From Stenotrophomonas maltophilia (GTDB taxonomy: Bacteria > Pseudomonadota > Gammaproteobacteria > Xanthomonadales > Xanthomonadaceae): a stretch of 64,000 bases of DNA. Positions 30,464 through 39,021 of this stretch are shown piece after piece. The notes under the pieces are model-generated. The model did not search any database, was not told where the DNA came from, and was given only the letters and a program-made list of their open reading frames with translations. The stretch lies in assembly GCF_039555535.1 (NCBI RefSeq), contig NZ_CP154630.1, positions 1 through 64,000 on the forward strand, written 5' to 3'. Each line of letters begins with the position of its first letter. Position 1 is the first letter of the stretch. The position numbers were made by a program, and so were the translations under genes.

Positions 30464-31519
30464 ATGTCAGTGCGAAATATGAGCGATGCCGCGTTGCCGG
30501 CATCGAAAGGCAAGGCTGCCACGATCAACGACATCGCACGACTGTCGGGAGTTTCCAAGAAAACGGTTTCAAGAATCATCAACAACTCGCCGCTGGTGCG
30601 CAAAGACACCCGCGACAAGGTCGAGGCGTTGATGCGCGAGGTCGGTTACGTGCCCGACCCTCTGGCGCGCGGGCTCGCGTTCCGCCGCTCCTTCCTGATC
30701 GGCCTGGTGTATGACGACCCGGGTGCCCAATGCATCGTTGACCTGCAGCATGGCGCGCTGGAAGCGCTGCGTGGCACCGGTTATGAGCTGGTGGTGCATC
30801 CCTGCGACAGCCAGGATCCGGAATGCGCGCACGGCGTGCGCCGCTTCGTGCAGCAGCAGAAGCTGCATGGGGTGATCCTCGGCCCGCGTGCATCCGAATC
30901 GGTTGCGCTCGCGCAGATGCTGGACGACATCGATTGCCGCTACGTGCGCATCAACGCACATGCGTCGGAGGATGAAGTGCAGGCGGTGGTCACCCACGAT
31001 CGCGATGGCGCGGCGGCAGCAGCGGGTTACCTGCTCTCGCTCGGCCATCGTGACATCGCGGTGATCGCAGGGCCCGGAGACCGGCGCGCGGCGCGTGAGC
31101 GCACGCATGGCTTCCTTGAGCGGTTGGCCCAGGTGGGGCTGACCTTGCCGGGCGAACGCGTGCTGGAAGCCGGTGACACCTTCGAGTCCGGCGTGCATGC
31201 CGCCGAGCGGCTGCTGATGGGCGGGCAACGCCCCAGCGCGATCTTCGCCGGCAACGACGAGATGGCGGCCGGTGTCTACCAGGTTGCGCTGCGTGCGGGA
31301 ATTGCCGTGCCACAGCAGCTGTCGATCGTCAGCTATGACGACAGCCCGCTGGCCTCGCGGTTGTGGCCGCCGCTGACTTCGGTGCGCCGCCATGTGTCCG
31401 ACATCGGCCGCATGGCGGCGGCGATGCTGGTGCAGACCGAAGTACCGGATGCACCGACCGCGGCCAGCGTGCATCCACAGCTGATGGTGCGCGGTTCCTG
31501 CCGGGCCGTGGACGCCTGA
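30464..31519 (+). CDS. LacI-family transcriptional regulator
   Basis: A 351-residue DNA-binding repressor. The N-terminal helix-turn-helix reads INDIARLSGVSKKTVSRIINN at about 21-41, slightly later than usual because of a roughly 18-residue leader. A periplasmic-binding-protein-like sensor domain follows (FLIGLVYDDPG onward). The inducer, probably a sugar, is unknown, and no sugar operon adjoins it. A second ATG lies at 30479. A terminator at 31573-31604 follows. It may regulate itself through the palindrome at 30414. Confidence 0.88.
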   Translation: MSVRNMSDAALPASKGKAATINDIARLSGVSKKTVSRIINNSPLVRKDTRDKVEALMREVGYVPDPLARGLAFRRSFLIGLVYDDPGAQCIVDLQHGALEALRGTGYELVVHPCDSQDPECAHGVRRFVQQQKLHGVILGPRASESVALAQMLDDIDCRYVRINAHASEDEVQAVVTHDRDGAAAAAGYLLSLGHRDIAVIAGPGDRRAARERTHGFLERLAQVGLTLPGERVLEAGDTFESGVHAAERLLMGGQRPSAIFAGNDEMAAGVYQVALRAGIAVPQQLSIVSYDDSPLASRLWPPLTSVRRHVSDIGRMAAAMLVQTEVPDAPTAASVHPQLMVRGSCRAVDA

Positions 31520-31572
31520 GTACCCTGCCCTCGCCTGCGCCGCCGCGACGGCGCAGCGGTGCAGACATCAAT

Positions 31573-31604
31573 GAAAACGGCGCACCCATGTGCGCCGTTT
31601 TCAG
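31573..31604. terminator. Bidirectional terminator between lacI and phhA
   Basis: GAAAACGGCGCAC (31573-31585) pairs perfectly over 13 bp with GTGCGCCGTTTTC (31590-31602), with a CCAT loop. A/T runs at both ends of the stem allow termination in both directions, serving the two convergent genes. Confidence 0.85.
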
Positions 31605-31628
31605 TGCGAAGCCATGCGCGTTGTGTGC

Positions 31629-32522
31629 TTACACGTCGCCGCCGTCGGCCCAGCCTTCCCCCGTGCCCTTCTGGAACACGCGGTCATCGCTCTGCACGTC
31701 ACCGGCCGGCAGGTGCGCCTGGTCGGCCAGTGCCGCGTAGATCGGGGTGAAGTCCGGCGACGTCGCCTGCATCAGCTGTTCGAAGCTGTCGATGACGAAG
31801 TAGGTCTTCTGGAACGTGTCGATGCGGTACTTCGTGCGCATGATGCGCTGCAGGTCGAAGCCGATGCGGTTGGGCGCGGCTGATTCCAGCGAGTACAGCG
31901 ATTCGCCCTTCGACGACACGATGCCGGCACCGTAGATGCGCAGGCCTTCGGGCGTATCGATCAGGCCGAACTCCACCGTGTACCAGTACAGGCGCGTCAG
32001 GTTCTGCAGCGCATCCGGGCCGATCGCGTGCGCTTTGACGCCGCCGCGCCCGTACGCCTCCATGTAGTCGGCGAACACCGGGTTCATCAGCAGCGGTACG
32101 TGGCCGAACAGATCGTGGAACAGGTCCGGCTCGGCGATGTAGTCGATCTGGTCCGGGCGACGGATCCACCAGGTCACCGGGAAACGGCGGTTGGCCAGGT
32201 GGTCGAAGAAATCCAGTTCCGGCAGCAGGCCTTCGACGCCGACCAGGGTCCAGCCGGTGGCTGCGCCGAGCACTTCGTTGAGCTGGTCGAAGCGCGGAAT
32301 CATGTGCGCGCTCATGCCCATCTCGTCCTGCGCGTCCAGGAATTCCTGGCAGGCGCGGCCGACCAGCAGTTCGCGCTGGCGCTGGTACAGCGTGCTCCAG
32401 GTGGCGTGGTCGTCGGCGCTATAGGTGTCCCACGGCTGCTCGACGAGCGCGGTGGTGTACACCGGCACGTAGCCCTTGTCGGTCTGCTGGTGTTCGACGC
32501 GGCGGGGCTGGGCGAGGTCCAT
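31629..32522 (-). CDS. phhA: Phenylalanine 4-monooxygenase (hydroxylase)
   Basis: PhhA hydroxylates phenylalanine to tyrosine using iron and a pterin. In the 297-residue protein the iron ligands are H136, H141 (EPDLFHDLFGHVP) and E184 (YWYTVEFGLI). The length matches the bacterial monomeric type. An AAGGAG ribosome site lies just before the ATG. It is divergent from an Lrp-type regulator across a 125-bp gap containing a perfect inverted repeat, and is probably controlled by it. The usual partner phhB (pterin dehydratase) is not here. Confidence 0.96.
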   Translation of the reverse strand: MDLAQPRRVEHQQTDKGYVPVYTTALVEQPWDTYSADDHATWSTLYQRQRELLVGRACQEFLDAQDEMGMSAHMIPRFDQLNEVLGAATGWTLVGVEGLLPELDFFDHLANRRFPVTWWIRRPDQIDYIAEPDLFHDLFGHVPLLMNPVFADYMEAYGRGGVKAHAIGPDALQNLTRLYWYTVEFGLIDTPEGLRIYGAGIVSSKGESLYSLESAAPNRIGFDLQRIMRTKYRIDTFQKTYFVIDSFEQLMQATSPDFTPIYAALADQAHLPAGDVQSDDRVFQKGTGEGWADGGDV

Positions 32523-32586
32523 GGGGCACTCCTTGACGGGATACCTACGATGCTAGGCCAGAGCCCGCGCAACAGGGTTGCAAAAG

Positions 32587-32613
32587 TTGCGCCGATTGGC
32601 CTTGTTGGCGCAA
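32587..32613. promoter_or_regulatory. Candidate Lrp-type operator between phhA and lrp
   Basis: TTGCGCC (32587-32593) and GGCGCAA (32607-32613) form a perfect inverted repeat of 7-bp arms with a 13-bp centre. The spacing of two turns suits a dimeric regulator. It lies between the two divergent starts. Confidence 0.5.
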
Positions 32614-32647
32614 TATCCTTGCGTACTCACCATGTTGCGGGGCAACA

Positions 32648-33133
32648 ATGGCCGGAGAAGTCCAGTTCGATCGCACGGATATACGCCTGCTGGCTGAAAT
32701 CCAGCGGGATGGGCGCGCCACCAACGCCGAACTGGCGGCGCGGGTGAATCTCTCGCCTTCGGCCTGCCTGCGGCGGTTGCAGCGGCTGGAAAGCGAGGGT
32801 GTGATCGTCGGCTACGGCGCGCGGCTGGAACCGCGGCAGTTGCGCCTGGGCCTGCAGGCCTTCGTGCGCGTGCAGCTGGAAAAACACGACCAAGCCGCCA
32901 TCGGCCACTTCGTGGACAGCGTGCAAGCGTGGGATGAAGTGGTGGCCTGCCATGCACTGACCGGCGACATGGATTACCTGCTGCACGTCTACGTGCGCGA
33001 CCTGGAGCACTTCTCGCACTTCCTGCTGGACCGGCTGCTCAATGCCGGCGGCGTGGCCGATGCCAATTCCAGCTTCGTGCTGCGCACGGTGAAGGGATTC
33101 CAGGCATTGCCGCTGTCGCAGCTGGAGCCCTGA
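32648..33133 (+). CDS. Lrp/AsnC-family transcriptional regulator
   Basis: A 161-residue regulator. It has an N-terminal winged helix-turn-helix (DIRLLAEIQRDGRATNAELAARVNLS, then ACLRRLQRLESEGVI) and a C-terminal RAM ligand-binding domain (LQAFVRVQLEKHD to the end). Lrp-type proteins often sense amino acids. Being divergent from phhA, it likely controls phhA in response to phenylalanine or tyrosine, by analogy with phhR-like arrangements. The ATG at 32648 has only a weak ribosome site. Confidence 0.92.
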   Translation: MAGEVQFDRTDIRLLAEIQRDGRATNAELAARVNLSPSACLRRLQRLESEGVIVGYGARLEPRQLRLGLQAFVRVQLEKHDQAAIGHFVDSVQAWDEVVACHALTGDMDYLLHVYVRDLEHFSHFLLDRLLNAGGVADANSSFVLRTVKGFQALPLSQLEP

Positions 33134-33172
33134 GCGGCCACCAGGCGTGCCCGGTGGCCAGGCACCAACGGA

Positions 33173-34165
33173 TCAGCACTTGTCCTTGCGGCCCATCAGC
33201 TTGCCCAGGCGCGAGGCTTCCTCGCACTTCGGTGCGGCCACCGGCGCCGGTGCCGCTGCGGCGGCGCGCGCGCGCTGCAGCTGCTGGATCTTCGCGCGGA
33301 TCTGCGGCATGGCCGCCATCGCAGCCTTTTCGCCTTCCAGGATCGCGGTGCCACGCTGGCTGAAATCGGCAGCGCCGATGTCCAGCACCTTCGGGCGGAT
33401 GACGATGTCGGCGCGTGCCAGTTCCTGCTCGCCGAGGCGCTGGCCCATGATCGAGATGGACTGGTTGACGATGCCCAGCATGTCGGTCGGTGCCTTGCCG
33501 CTGGCCTTGCTGGAAATGTCCACGGCGATCACGAAGTCGGCGCCGAGCTGGCGTGCGGCATCCACCGGCACCGGGCTGACCACACCGCCATCGATGTAGT
33601 TGCGACCGCCGATCTTCACCGGCTCGAACACACCGGGAATGCTGCTCGACGCGCGCACCGCCTGGCCGACGTTGCCGCGCACGAAGATCGCCCGCTCGCC
33701 GGTTTCCAACTGGGTGGCGACGGCGGCGAACGGCTTCTTCAGGCGTTCGGCCGGACGGTTGGCGACCTGTTCGTTGACGTAGTCCTGCAGCTTCTGGCCC
33801 TGCACCAGGCCACCGGAGAACAGGCGCACGTCGCGGATGCTGGCTTCATCCAGCGCCACCGCCTTGCTCTGCATCTGGAACGCGTCCATGCCGCTGGCAT
33901 ACAGCGCGCCGACCACGCTGCCGGCACTGGTGCCGGACACCACCGCGGGCTCGAAGCCATTGGCTTCCAGCATCTTGATCACGCCGATGTGGGCGAAGCC
34001 TTTGGCCGCGCCACCGCCGAGCGCGATACCGATCTTCACCGGCTTGGCCTGCGGCACCACGGTGGGGGCCGGCGGCGGCGTGGGGCGGACCGGATCACCG
34101 CCGCAGCCGGCCAGCAGGCCGATCAGGGCGACGGACAGCAGCATGCGGGGGCGGAACAGGCTCAT
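33173..34165 (-). CDS. Patatin-like phospholipase lipoprotein (RssA-like)
   Basis: A 330-residue putative lipid acyl hydrolase. A signal peptide ends in lipobox LLAGC near residue 20. The patatin domain has the oxyanion loop GGGAAKGFAHIG, the nucleophile in SGTSAGS (GxSxG), and the catalytic Asp in YIDGGV. The C-terminus is Ala-rich with two Cys near the end (KCEEASRLGK...KDKC). The ATG at 34165 is chosen; upstream frame is repeat sequence. Confidence 0.87.
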   Translation of the reverse strand: MSLFRPRMLLSVALIGLLAGCGGDPVRPTPPPAPTVVPQAKPVKIGIALGGGAAKGFAHIGVIKMLEANGFEPAVVSGTSAGSVVGALYASGMDAFQMQSKAVALDEASIRDVRLFSGGLVQGQKLQDYVNEQVANRPAERLKKPFAAVATQLETGERAIFVRGNVGQAVRASSSIPGVFEPVKIGGRNYIDGGVVSPVPVDAARQLGADFVIAVDISSKASGKAPTDMLGIVNQSISIMGQRLGEQELARADIVIRPKVLDIGAADFSQRGTAILEGEKAAMAAMPQIRAKIQQLQRARAAAAAPAPVAAPKCEEASRLGKLMGRKDKC

Positions 34166-34270
34166 CGGCAGTGCGCTCGCGGCGCCGGGCTCGGGAAAAG
34201 GCGCCAGCATACCGAAGCCGTGGCGGGGCGGGCAGGGTGGGAATCCTCGCCCATTCAGGAAAGAGGTACG

Positions 34271-34330
34271 GTAGGTGCCGACCTTGGTCGGCACGCGCAG
34301 ATTCCAGTGCCGACCAAGGTCGGCACCTAC
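34271..34330. repeat. GTAG-type palindromic pair (GTAGGTGCCGACC type)
   Basis: GTAGGTGCCGACC...GGTCGGCAC at 34271 onward and the partner GTGCCGACC...GGTCGGCACCTAC ending at 34330, in inverted orientation. It is another class with the GTAG head. It lies between two minus-strand genes. Confidence 0.85.
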
Positions 34331-34342
34331 CAAACGAGTGGG

Positions 34343-35359
34343 TCAGAACCGGTTGTCGCCGTCCAGCATCCGGCCAAGACCTCCCAGCACCGAACCTTCG
34401 CCGCGGCTCTGGCCACCGCCCTGCGGTGCGGCCATCCACATGCGGCCAGCCAGGCGCGAGAACGGCAGCGACTGCAGCCAGACCTTGCCTGGACCGGTCA
34501 GCGTGGCCAGGAACACGCCCTCGCCTCCGAACAGCATGCTCTTGATGCCGGTGACCCGGCGTACGTCCATGTCCACCGTGGGGTGATACGCCACCACGCA
34601 GCCGGTATCCACGTCCAGGCGTTCACCGGCAGCCAGCTCGCGCTCGACCACGCAGCCACCGGCGTGGATGAACACCCAGCCGTCGCCCTCCAGCTTCTGC
34701 ATGATGAAGCCCTCGCCGCCAAACAGGCCGGTCATGATCTTGCGCTGGAACTGCACGCCGATCTGCACGCCGCGCGCGCCGGCCAGGAAGCTGTCCTTCT
34801 GGCAGATCAGGCGGCCGCCGTGCTGGTCCAGTTTCATCGCCAGCACCGTGCCCGGGTAGGGCGCGGCGAAGGCGACCTTGCCCTTGCCGTGCCCGCTCTG
34901 CGTGTAGACGGTGGCGAACAGGCTCTCGCCGGTCAGCACGCGCTTGCCTGCGGCCATCACCTTGCCCATGAAGCCGCCGCCCTGGTCGCCGTTGGCGGCG
35001 CCGAACACCGTGTCCATCTGCACCGTAGCGTCCTTGAACATCAGCGCGCCGGCCTCGGCGATGGCGCTCTCGCCGGGGTCGAGCTCGATCTCCACGAACT
35101 GCATTTCATGGCCGACGATGCGGAACTCGATGTCGTCGGCGCGACCGCTGGCGCCTGCCGGCACCGGCGGCGGGGTATTGGGCATGCCCGGGGCCGGCGC
35201 CTGCAGCCCGGCCACCTCGGCGATCGGCGTCCACCCGCTCATGCCCTGGCACCAGGCCAGGGCGCGTGGATTGGCCTGCGCGTAGCGGCGCGCGGCCTCG
35301 TCATCAAGCGGGCCGACGCGCTCGGCCTGGGCGGAGGCATGGAAGTACCACTGGGTCAT
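34343..35359 (-). CDS. AIM24 / TIGR00266-family protein with N-terminal GYF-like domain
   Basis: A 338-residue protein with two parts. Residues 1-55 resemble a GYF_2 domain (QWYFHASAQAERVGPLDD...GWTPIAEV), typically a peptide-binding module. After a Pro-rich linker, residues 75-338 form the beta-rich AIM24 domain (EFRIVGHEMQFVEIELDPGESAIAEAGALMFKD, GLFGGEGFIMQKLEGDG, GEGVFLATLTGPGKV). The bacterial function of AIM24 is not known. It is divergent from the receptor gene at 35518. Confidence 0.85.
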   Translation of the reverse strand: MTQWYFHASAQAERVGPLDDEAARRYAQANPRALAWCQGMSGWTPIAEVAGLQAPAPGMPNTPPPVPAGASGRADDIEFRIVGHEMQFVEIELDPGESAIAEAGALMFKDATVQMDTVFGAANGDQGGGFMGKVMAAGKRVLTGESLFATVYTQSGHGKGKVAFAAPYPGTVLAMKLDQHGGRLICQKDSFLAGARGVQIGVQFQRKIMTGLFGGEGFIMQKLEGDGWVFIHAGGCVVERELAAGERLDVDTGCVVAYHPTVDMDVRRVTGIKSMLFGGEGVFLATLTGPGKVWLQSLPFSRLAGRMWMAAPQGGGQSRGEGSVLGGLGRMLDGDNRF

Positions 35360-35451
35360 GGCGGCGGGTCCGTCGCGGTGGAAACCCCGAGTCTAGCGAG
35401 CCCCCGGGGGCGCCGGCGACGGGGCCATGAACGGCGGGCATTTGCGGCGTA

Positions 35452-35473
35452 GGTGCTGTATTGCAACAATTAT
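35452..35473 (+). promoter_or_regulatory. Possible promoter element upstream of the second receptor gene
   Basis: GGTGCTGTATTGCAACAATTAT shares the core TGCTGTATTGCA with 9171-9182, upstream of the TPR gene. It is AT-rich against a GC-rich background and lies 45 bases before the receptor ATG. Confidence 0.3.
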
Positions 35474-35517
35474 CTGGTAGCGCCGTTTTACCACCCCTCC
35501 AAACACAGCCTACCGCC

Positions 35518-37788
35518 ATGTCCCCGACCCGTACTTCCCGTGGCCGCCTTCCGGTCGCGCGCCCCCTCGTTGCCGCTCTTTCCGCCCTGCTGCCGCTGGT
35601 AGCAGCCGCCCAGGAAACCCCTGCCGCCAAGGATCCGGTTGCCCTCGATGCCCTGCAGGTGACCGCGCAGCGCCGCGTCGAGAACGCCAAGGACGTACCG
35701 GTCGCACTGAGCGCGATCCAGGGCGAGAAGCTGGATGTGCTCGGCTCGGCCGGCGATGACATCCGCTTCCTGGCCGCGCGCGTGCCCAGCCTCAACATCG
35801 AGTCGTCCTACGGCCGTGCCTTCCCGCGCTTCTACATCCGCGGTCTGGGCAACACCGATTTCGACCTCAATGCCTCGCAGCCGGTGTCGCTGGTGTACGA
35901 CGACGTGGTGCAGGAAAGCCCGCTGCTGAAGGGCTTCCCGCTGTTCGACCTGGCCAACGTGGAAGTGCTGCGTGGCCCGCAGGGCACCCTGTTCGGCCGC
36001 AACACCCCGGCCGGCGTGGTCAAGTTCGATTCGGCACGCCCGTCGCAGGATGCCGATGGCTACATCCGCGTGGGATATGGCAGCTACAACAGCTGGAACG
36101 TGCAGGGTGCCTACGGCGGCCCGCTGACCGACCGCTGGTCGGCACGTGTCTCGGCCATCTACCAGCGCCGCGACGACTGGGTCGACAACACCCGCGTCGG
36201 AGCTCCCAACAGTGGCTTCGAAGGCTATGACGAATCCGCAGGCCGCGTGCAGTTCCTGTACGAAGGCGACGACTTCGAAGCGCTGTTCAACCTGCACAAG
36301 CGCAAGCTCAACGGCACCGCGCGCCTGTTCCGCGCCAACATCATCCAGAAGGGCGGCAATTCGCTGGTCGAGAACTTCGACCGCGACAAGGTGGCCAACG
36401 ACGGCGTCAACTTCTCGGACCTGGACACCTGGGGCGGCAGCGCGCGCCTGCAGTGGAACCTCGGCTCGGTGACCCTGCACTCGATCACCGGCTACGAGAC
36501 CGCCGAATCGCTCAACCGTGGTGACATCGACGGTGGCTACGGTGCAGCCTTCCTCGGTGCCGGCAATTACGGCCCGGGCCTGATTCCGTTCTCGTCGGAG
36601 TCTGCCGACGGCCTGCCGCACCACCGCCAGTGGACGCAGGAAGTGCGCATCGAGTCCAACGAATGGGGCCGCTTCGACTGGCAGGCCGGCGTCTTCTACT
36701 TCGATGAAGACGTGACCATCAACAACTTCAACTACGACTCGCTGACCCCGGGCAACCCGCAGACCGGCCACGTGGTGCAGAACCAGCGGAACAAGGCGTG
36801 GGCGGTGTTCGCTTCGGGCGACTTCGATGTCACCGACCGCTTCAAGCTGCGTGCCGGCGTGCGCTACACCCAGGACAAGAAGGACTTCAGCGCCAGCGTG
36901 CTGCAGGCCGTTCCGTTCGGCACCCCGGTCAGCGGCCCGTACCTGGCCAACACCGACGTCAACGACGTCAGCTGGGATGTCAGCGGCGTGTACAAGCTGA
37001 CCGATGACATCAACGCCTACGCCCGTGTGGCCAAGGGCTTCCGCGCACCGTCGATCCAGGGCCGCCTGGCCTTCGCGCCGGGCCTGTCGCAGGCCGATTC
37101 GGAGAAGGTGATCTCGTATGAAGCCGGCATCAAGGCCGACCTGTTCGAGCGCCGCGCGCGCCTGGGACTGAGCGTGTTCCGCTACAACGTCGACGGCCAG
37201 CAGCTGATCGCCGTGGGCGGCAGCAACAACACCGCCACCCTGCTCAATGCCGACAAGACCATCGGCCAGGGCGTGGAGCTGGACCTGGAGGCCTACCTGG
37301 CCGACAACGTCCTGCTGACCTTCGGCAGCAGCTACAACGACACCGAGATCAAGGACAAGAACCTGGCGGTGGCGATCTGCGGCGGTGGCTGCACCATTAC
37401 CGACCCGACCACGGTGATCAACGGCCAGACCTATGCGCTGGTCAACGGCAACCCGTTGCCGCAGGCACCGAAGTGGATCCACAACGCGACCCTGCGCGTG
37501 GGCTTCCCACTCAGCGACGGCAGCGAGCTCTACGCCTACACCGACTGGGCCTACCGCAGTGCGGTGAACTTCTTCATCTACGAGTCGCCGGAATTCCGCG
37601 GCCGTAGTTCGCTGGAAGGTGGCCTGCGCCTGGGCTACAACTGGGATTACGGCCAGTACGACGTGGCTGTGTTCGGCCGCAACCTGACCAACCAGACCCG
37701 CGTGGTCGGTGCGATCGACTTCAACAACCTGACCGGCTTCCTCAACGAGCCGCGTACCTGGGGCGTGGAGTTCACCGCGAAGTTCTGA
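35518..37788 (+). CDS. TonB-dependent outer-membrane receptor
   Basis: A 756-residue receptor. A signal peptide ends near VAAAQE (about residue 34). A TonB-box-like ALDALQVTAQRR follows. The plug has FPRFYIRGLGNTDFDL and NVEVLRGPQGTLFGRNTPAG. The long beta-barrel ends GVEFTAKF with the terminal Phe typical of outer-membrane proteins. It resembles the FyuA/pesticin-receptor-like group, but its ligand cannot be read from sequence. It is divergent from the AIM24 gene, with a strong terminator at 37815. Confidence 0.9.
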   Translation: MSPTRTSRGRLPVARPLVAALSALLPLVAAAQETPAAKDPVALDALQVTAQRRVENAKDVPVALSAIQGEKLDVLGSAGDDIRFLAARVPSLNIESSYGRAFPRFYIRGLGNTDFDLNASQPVSLVYDDVVQESPLLKGFPLFDLANVEVLRGPQGTLFGRNTPAGVVKFDSARPSQDADGYIRVGYGSYNSWNVQGAYGGPLTDRWSARVSAIYQRRDDWVDNTRVGAPNSGFEGYDESAGRVQFLYEGDDFEALFNLHKRKLNGTARLFRANIIQKGGNSLVENFDRDKVANDGVNFSDLDTWGGSARLQWNLGSVTLHSITGYETAESLNRGDIDGGYGAAFLGAGNYGPGLIPFSSESADGLPHHRQWTQEVRIESNEWGRFDWQAGVFYFDEDVTINNFNYDSLTPGNPQTGHVVQNQRNKAWAVFASGDFDVTDRFKLRAGVRYTQDKKDFSASVLQAVPFGTPVSGPYLANTDVNDVSWDVSGVYKLTDDINAYARVAKGFRAPSIQGRLAFAPGLSQADSEKVISYEAGIKADLFERRARLGLSVFRYNVDGQQLIAVGGSNNTATLLNADKTIGQGVELDLEAYLADNVLLTFGSSYNDTEIKDKNLAVAICGGGCTITDPTTVINGQTYALVNGNPLPQAPKWIHNATLRVGFPLSDGSELYAYTDWAYRSAVNFFIYESPEFRGRSSLEGGLRLGYNWDYGQYDVAVFGRNLTNQTRVVGAIDFNNLTGFLNEPRTWGVEFTAKF

Positions 37789-37814
37789 TGCGGTCGCTGC
37801 GTTGATGCAATGAA

Positions 37815-37848
37815 GAAGGGCCGGCGTAATGCCGGCCCTTCTGTTTCC
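37815..37848 (+). terminator. Receptor gene terminator
   Basis: GAAGGGCCGGC pairs with GCCGGCCCTTC over 11 bp with a GTAAT loop, followed by TGTTTCC. It is a clear intrinsic terminator 27 bp after the receptor stop. Confidence 0.85.
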
Positions 37849-37856
37849 TGCTTCAT

Positions 37857-37909
37857 GTAGAGCCGAGCCTGCGCTCGGCTGCTCTGAGCCGAGCATGGCT
37901 CGGCTCTAC
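37857..37909. repeat. GTAG/SMAG palindromic repeat pair (GAGCCGAGC type)
   Basis: GTAGAGCCGAGC...GCTCGGCT (37857-37880) and GAGCCGAGC...GCTCGGCTCTAC (ending 37909) in inverted orientation. They lie between the receptor terminator and the acid phosphatase end. Confidence 0.87.
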
Positions 37910-37920
37910 AGAGGCATGGC

Positions 37921-38760
37921 TTACAACGCGCTCTGCGGGCGCACCTTCAGTACCGCGTTCTCGGTGGTGCAGTCGCGGCTGGAGTGCAGGCCGGCCTTGC
38001 GCGCGGCAGCGATCTCCTTGCGTGCGGCCAGCAGGTCTTTGTTGAACGCGGCGTTGTCGTGCAGGCGGGCCACGGCGGCGGCGCCCATGAAGCGGCCTTC
38101 CAGGATGTCGCTCTGCCAGTGCACGTTGCACACCAGGCGGCTCTCGCCGTAGTTGCGGCCGCGGGCCTGGATGGCATCGGCGCGGTCCGGCACGATCTCC
38201 GACAGGATCAGTGCCCAGGCCCAGCCGATCGAGGTATGGCCGGACGGGTAGGAGCCATTCTTGCGCAGGCCTTCTTCATCCTTCGGCGAGCAGGTCGGCT
38301 CACCGTTGACCATGAACGGGCGCGGGCGCTGGTAGTGGTTCTTGGCCGCCTTGGTGGCGGCGCTGGCGTCGATCCGGCTGCGCTCCAGCAGTCGATACAG
38401 CGCCGGAGTCTTCACCGCATCGACGTCGATGTCGGCGGCGCAGGAGAAGTGGTTTGCACCTTCGGGGAAGCCGAGTTCCGCATCGATGCCGGCCTGGGCG
38501 AAGCGCGGGCTGCCACGCAGCGCGCGGGCTTCACGGCTGACCTGTTCGTCCAGGGCGAGGGCGGCCGAACCGGCCACCGGCGGCGCCGGCACCAGGTCCA
38601 GGCTGGCCGGGACCGCATCCTTGTCCAGATAGCCCACGGCCTTGGTGGTGATGTTGGCTTCGACGGCGGTCGGCTTGGCGGCGGTGGCGGCACAACCGGC
38701 CAGGGCCACTGCCACGGCAAGGCCGAGCAGCGGGCGGGCAGGGTGGGAAATCAGCGACAT
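37921..38760 (-). CDS. Class A (PhoN-type) acid phosphatase lipoprotein
   Basis: A 279-residue PAP2-superfamily phosphatase that releases phosphate from broad substrates in the periplasm. The three-part signature is complete: K140-x6-R147-P (KNHYQRPRP), PSGH at 172-175, and S207-R208...H214...D218 (SRLVCNVHWQSD). A signal peptide ends in lipobox LAGC (Cys23), so it is probably membrane-anchored. A CTCCGGAG ribosome region lies upstream of the ATG at 38760. Confidence 0.9.
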   Translation of the reverse strand: MSLISHPARPLLGLAVAVALAGCAATAAKPTAVEANITTKAVGYLDKDAVPASLDLVPAPPVAGSAALALDEQVSREARALRGSPRFAQAGIDAELGFPEGANHFSCAADIDVDAVKTPALYRLLERSRIDASAATKAAKNHYQRPRPFMVNGEPTCSPKDEEGLRKNGSYPSGHTSIGWAWALILSEIVPDRADAIQARGRNYGESRLVCNVHWQSDILEGRFMGAAAVARLHDNAAFNKDLLAARKEIAAARKAGLHSSRDCTTENAVLKVRPQSAL

Positions 38761-39021
38761 GGACGGGCTCCGGAGAAAAAACATCGCGCCATGATCGCAG
38801 TCCGTGTACGACACCGCAGTGGCCATCGGTCATACGGCCAGACCCGGCATGGTCATTGCCGCGATATGAAAAACGTCATCGAGTGGCGTCAGTCTCCTGA
38901 ATCCGGGCGCAGCGCACGGACTTTCACGCCGCTGCACCGCGAGCATCGGCACAACGGCAAGCGCCAGGGCCGTCCAGTTCCAGCCGGGTCGGGGGGATCC
39001 GCAGACAGAGGGAGAGAAGCG

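Noticed and set aside
37984..39021. An N-terminal extension of the lipase-like gene back to 37984
   Set aside because: It runs antisense to the acid phosphatase and places the clear signal peptide at 39022 in the interior of the protein.
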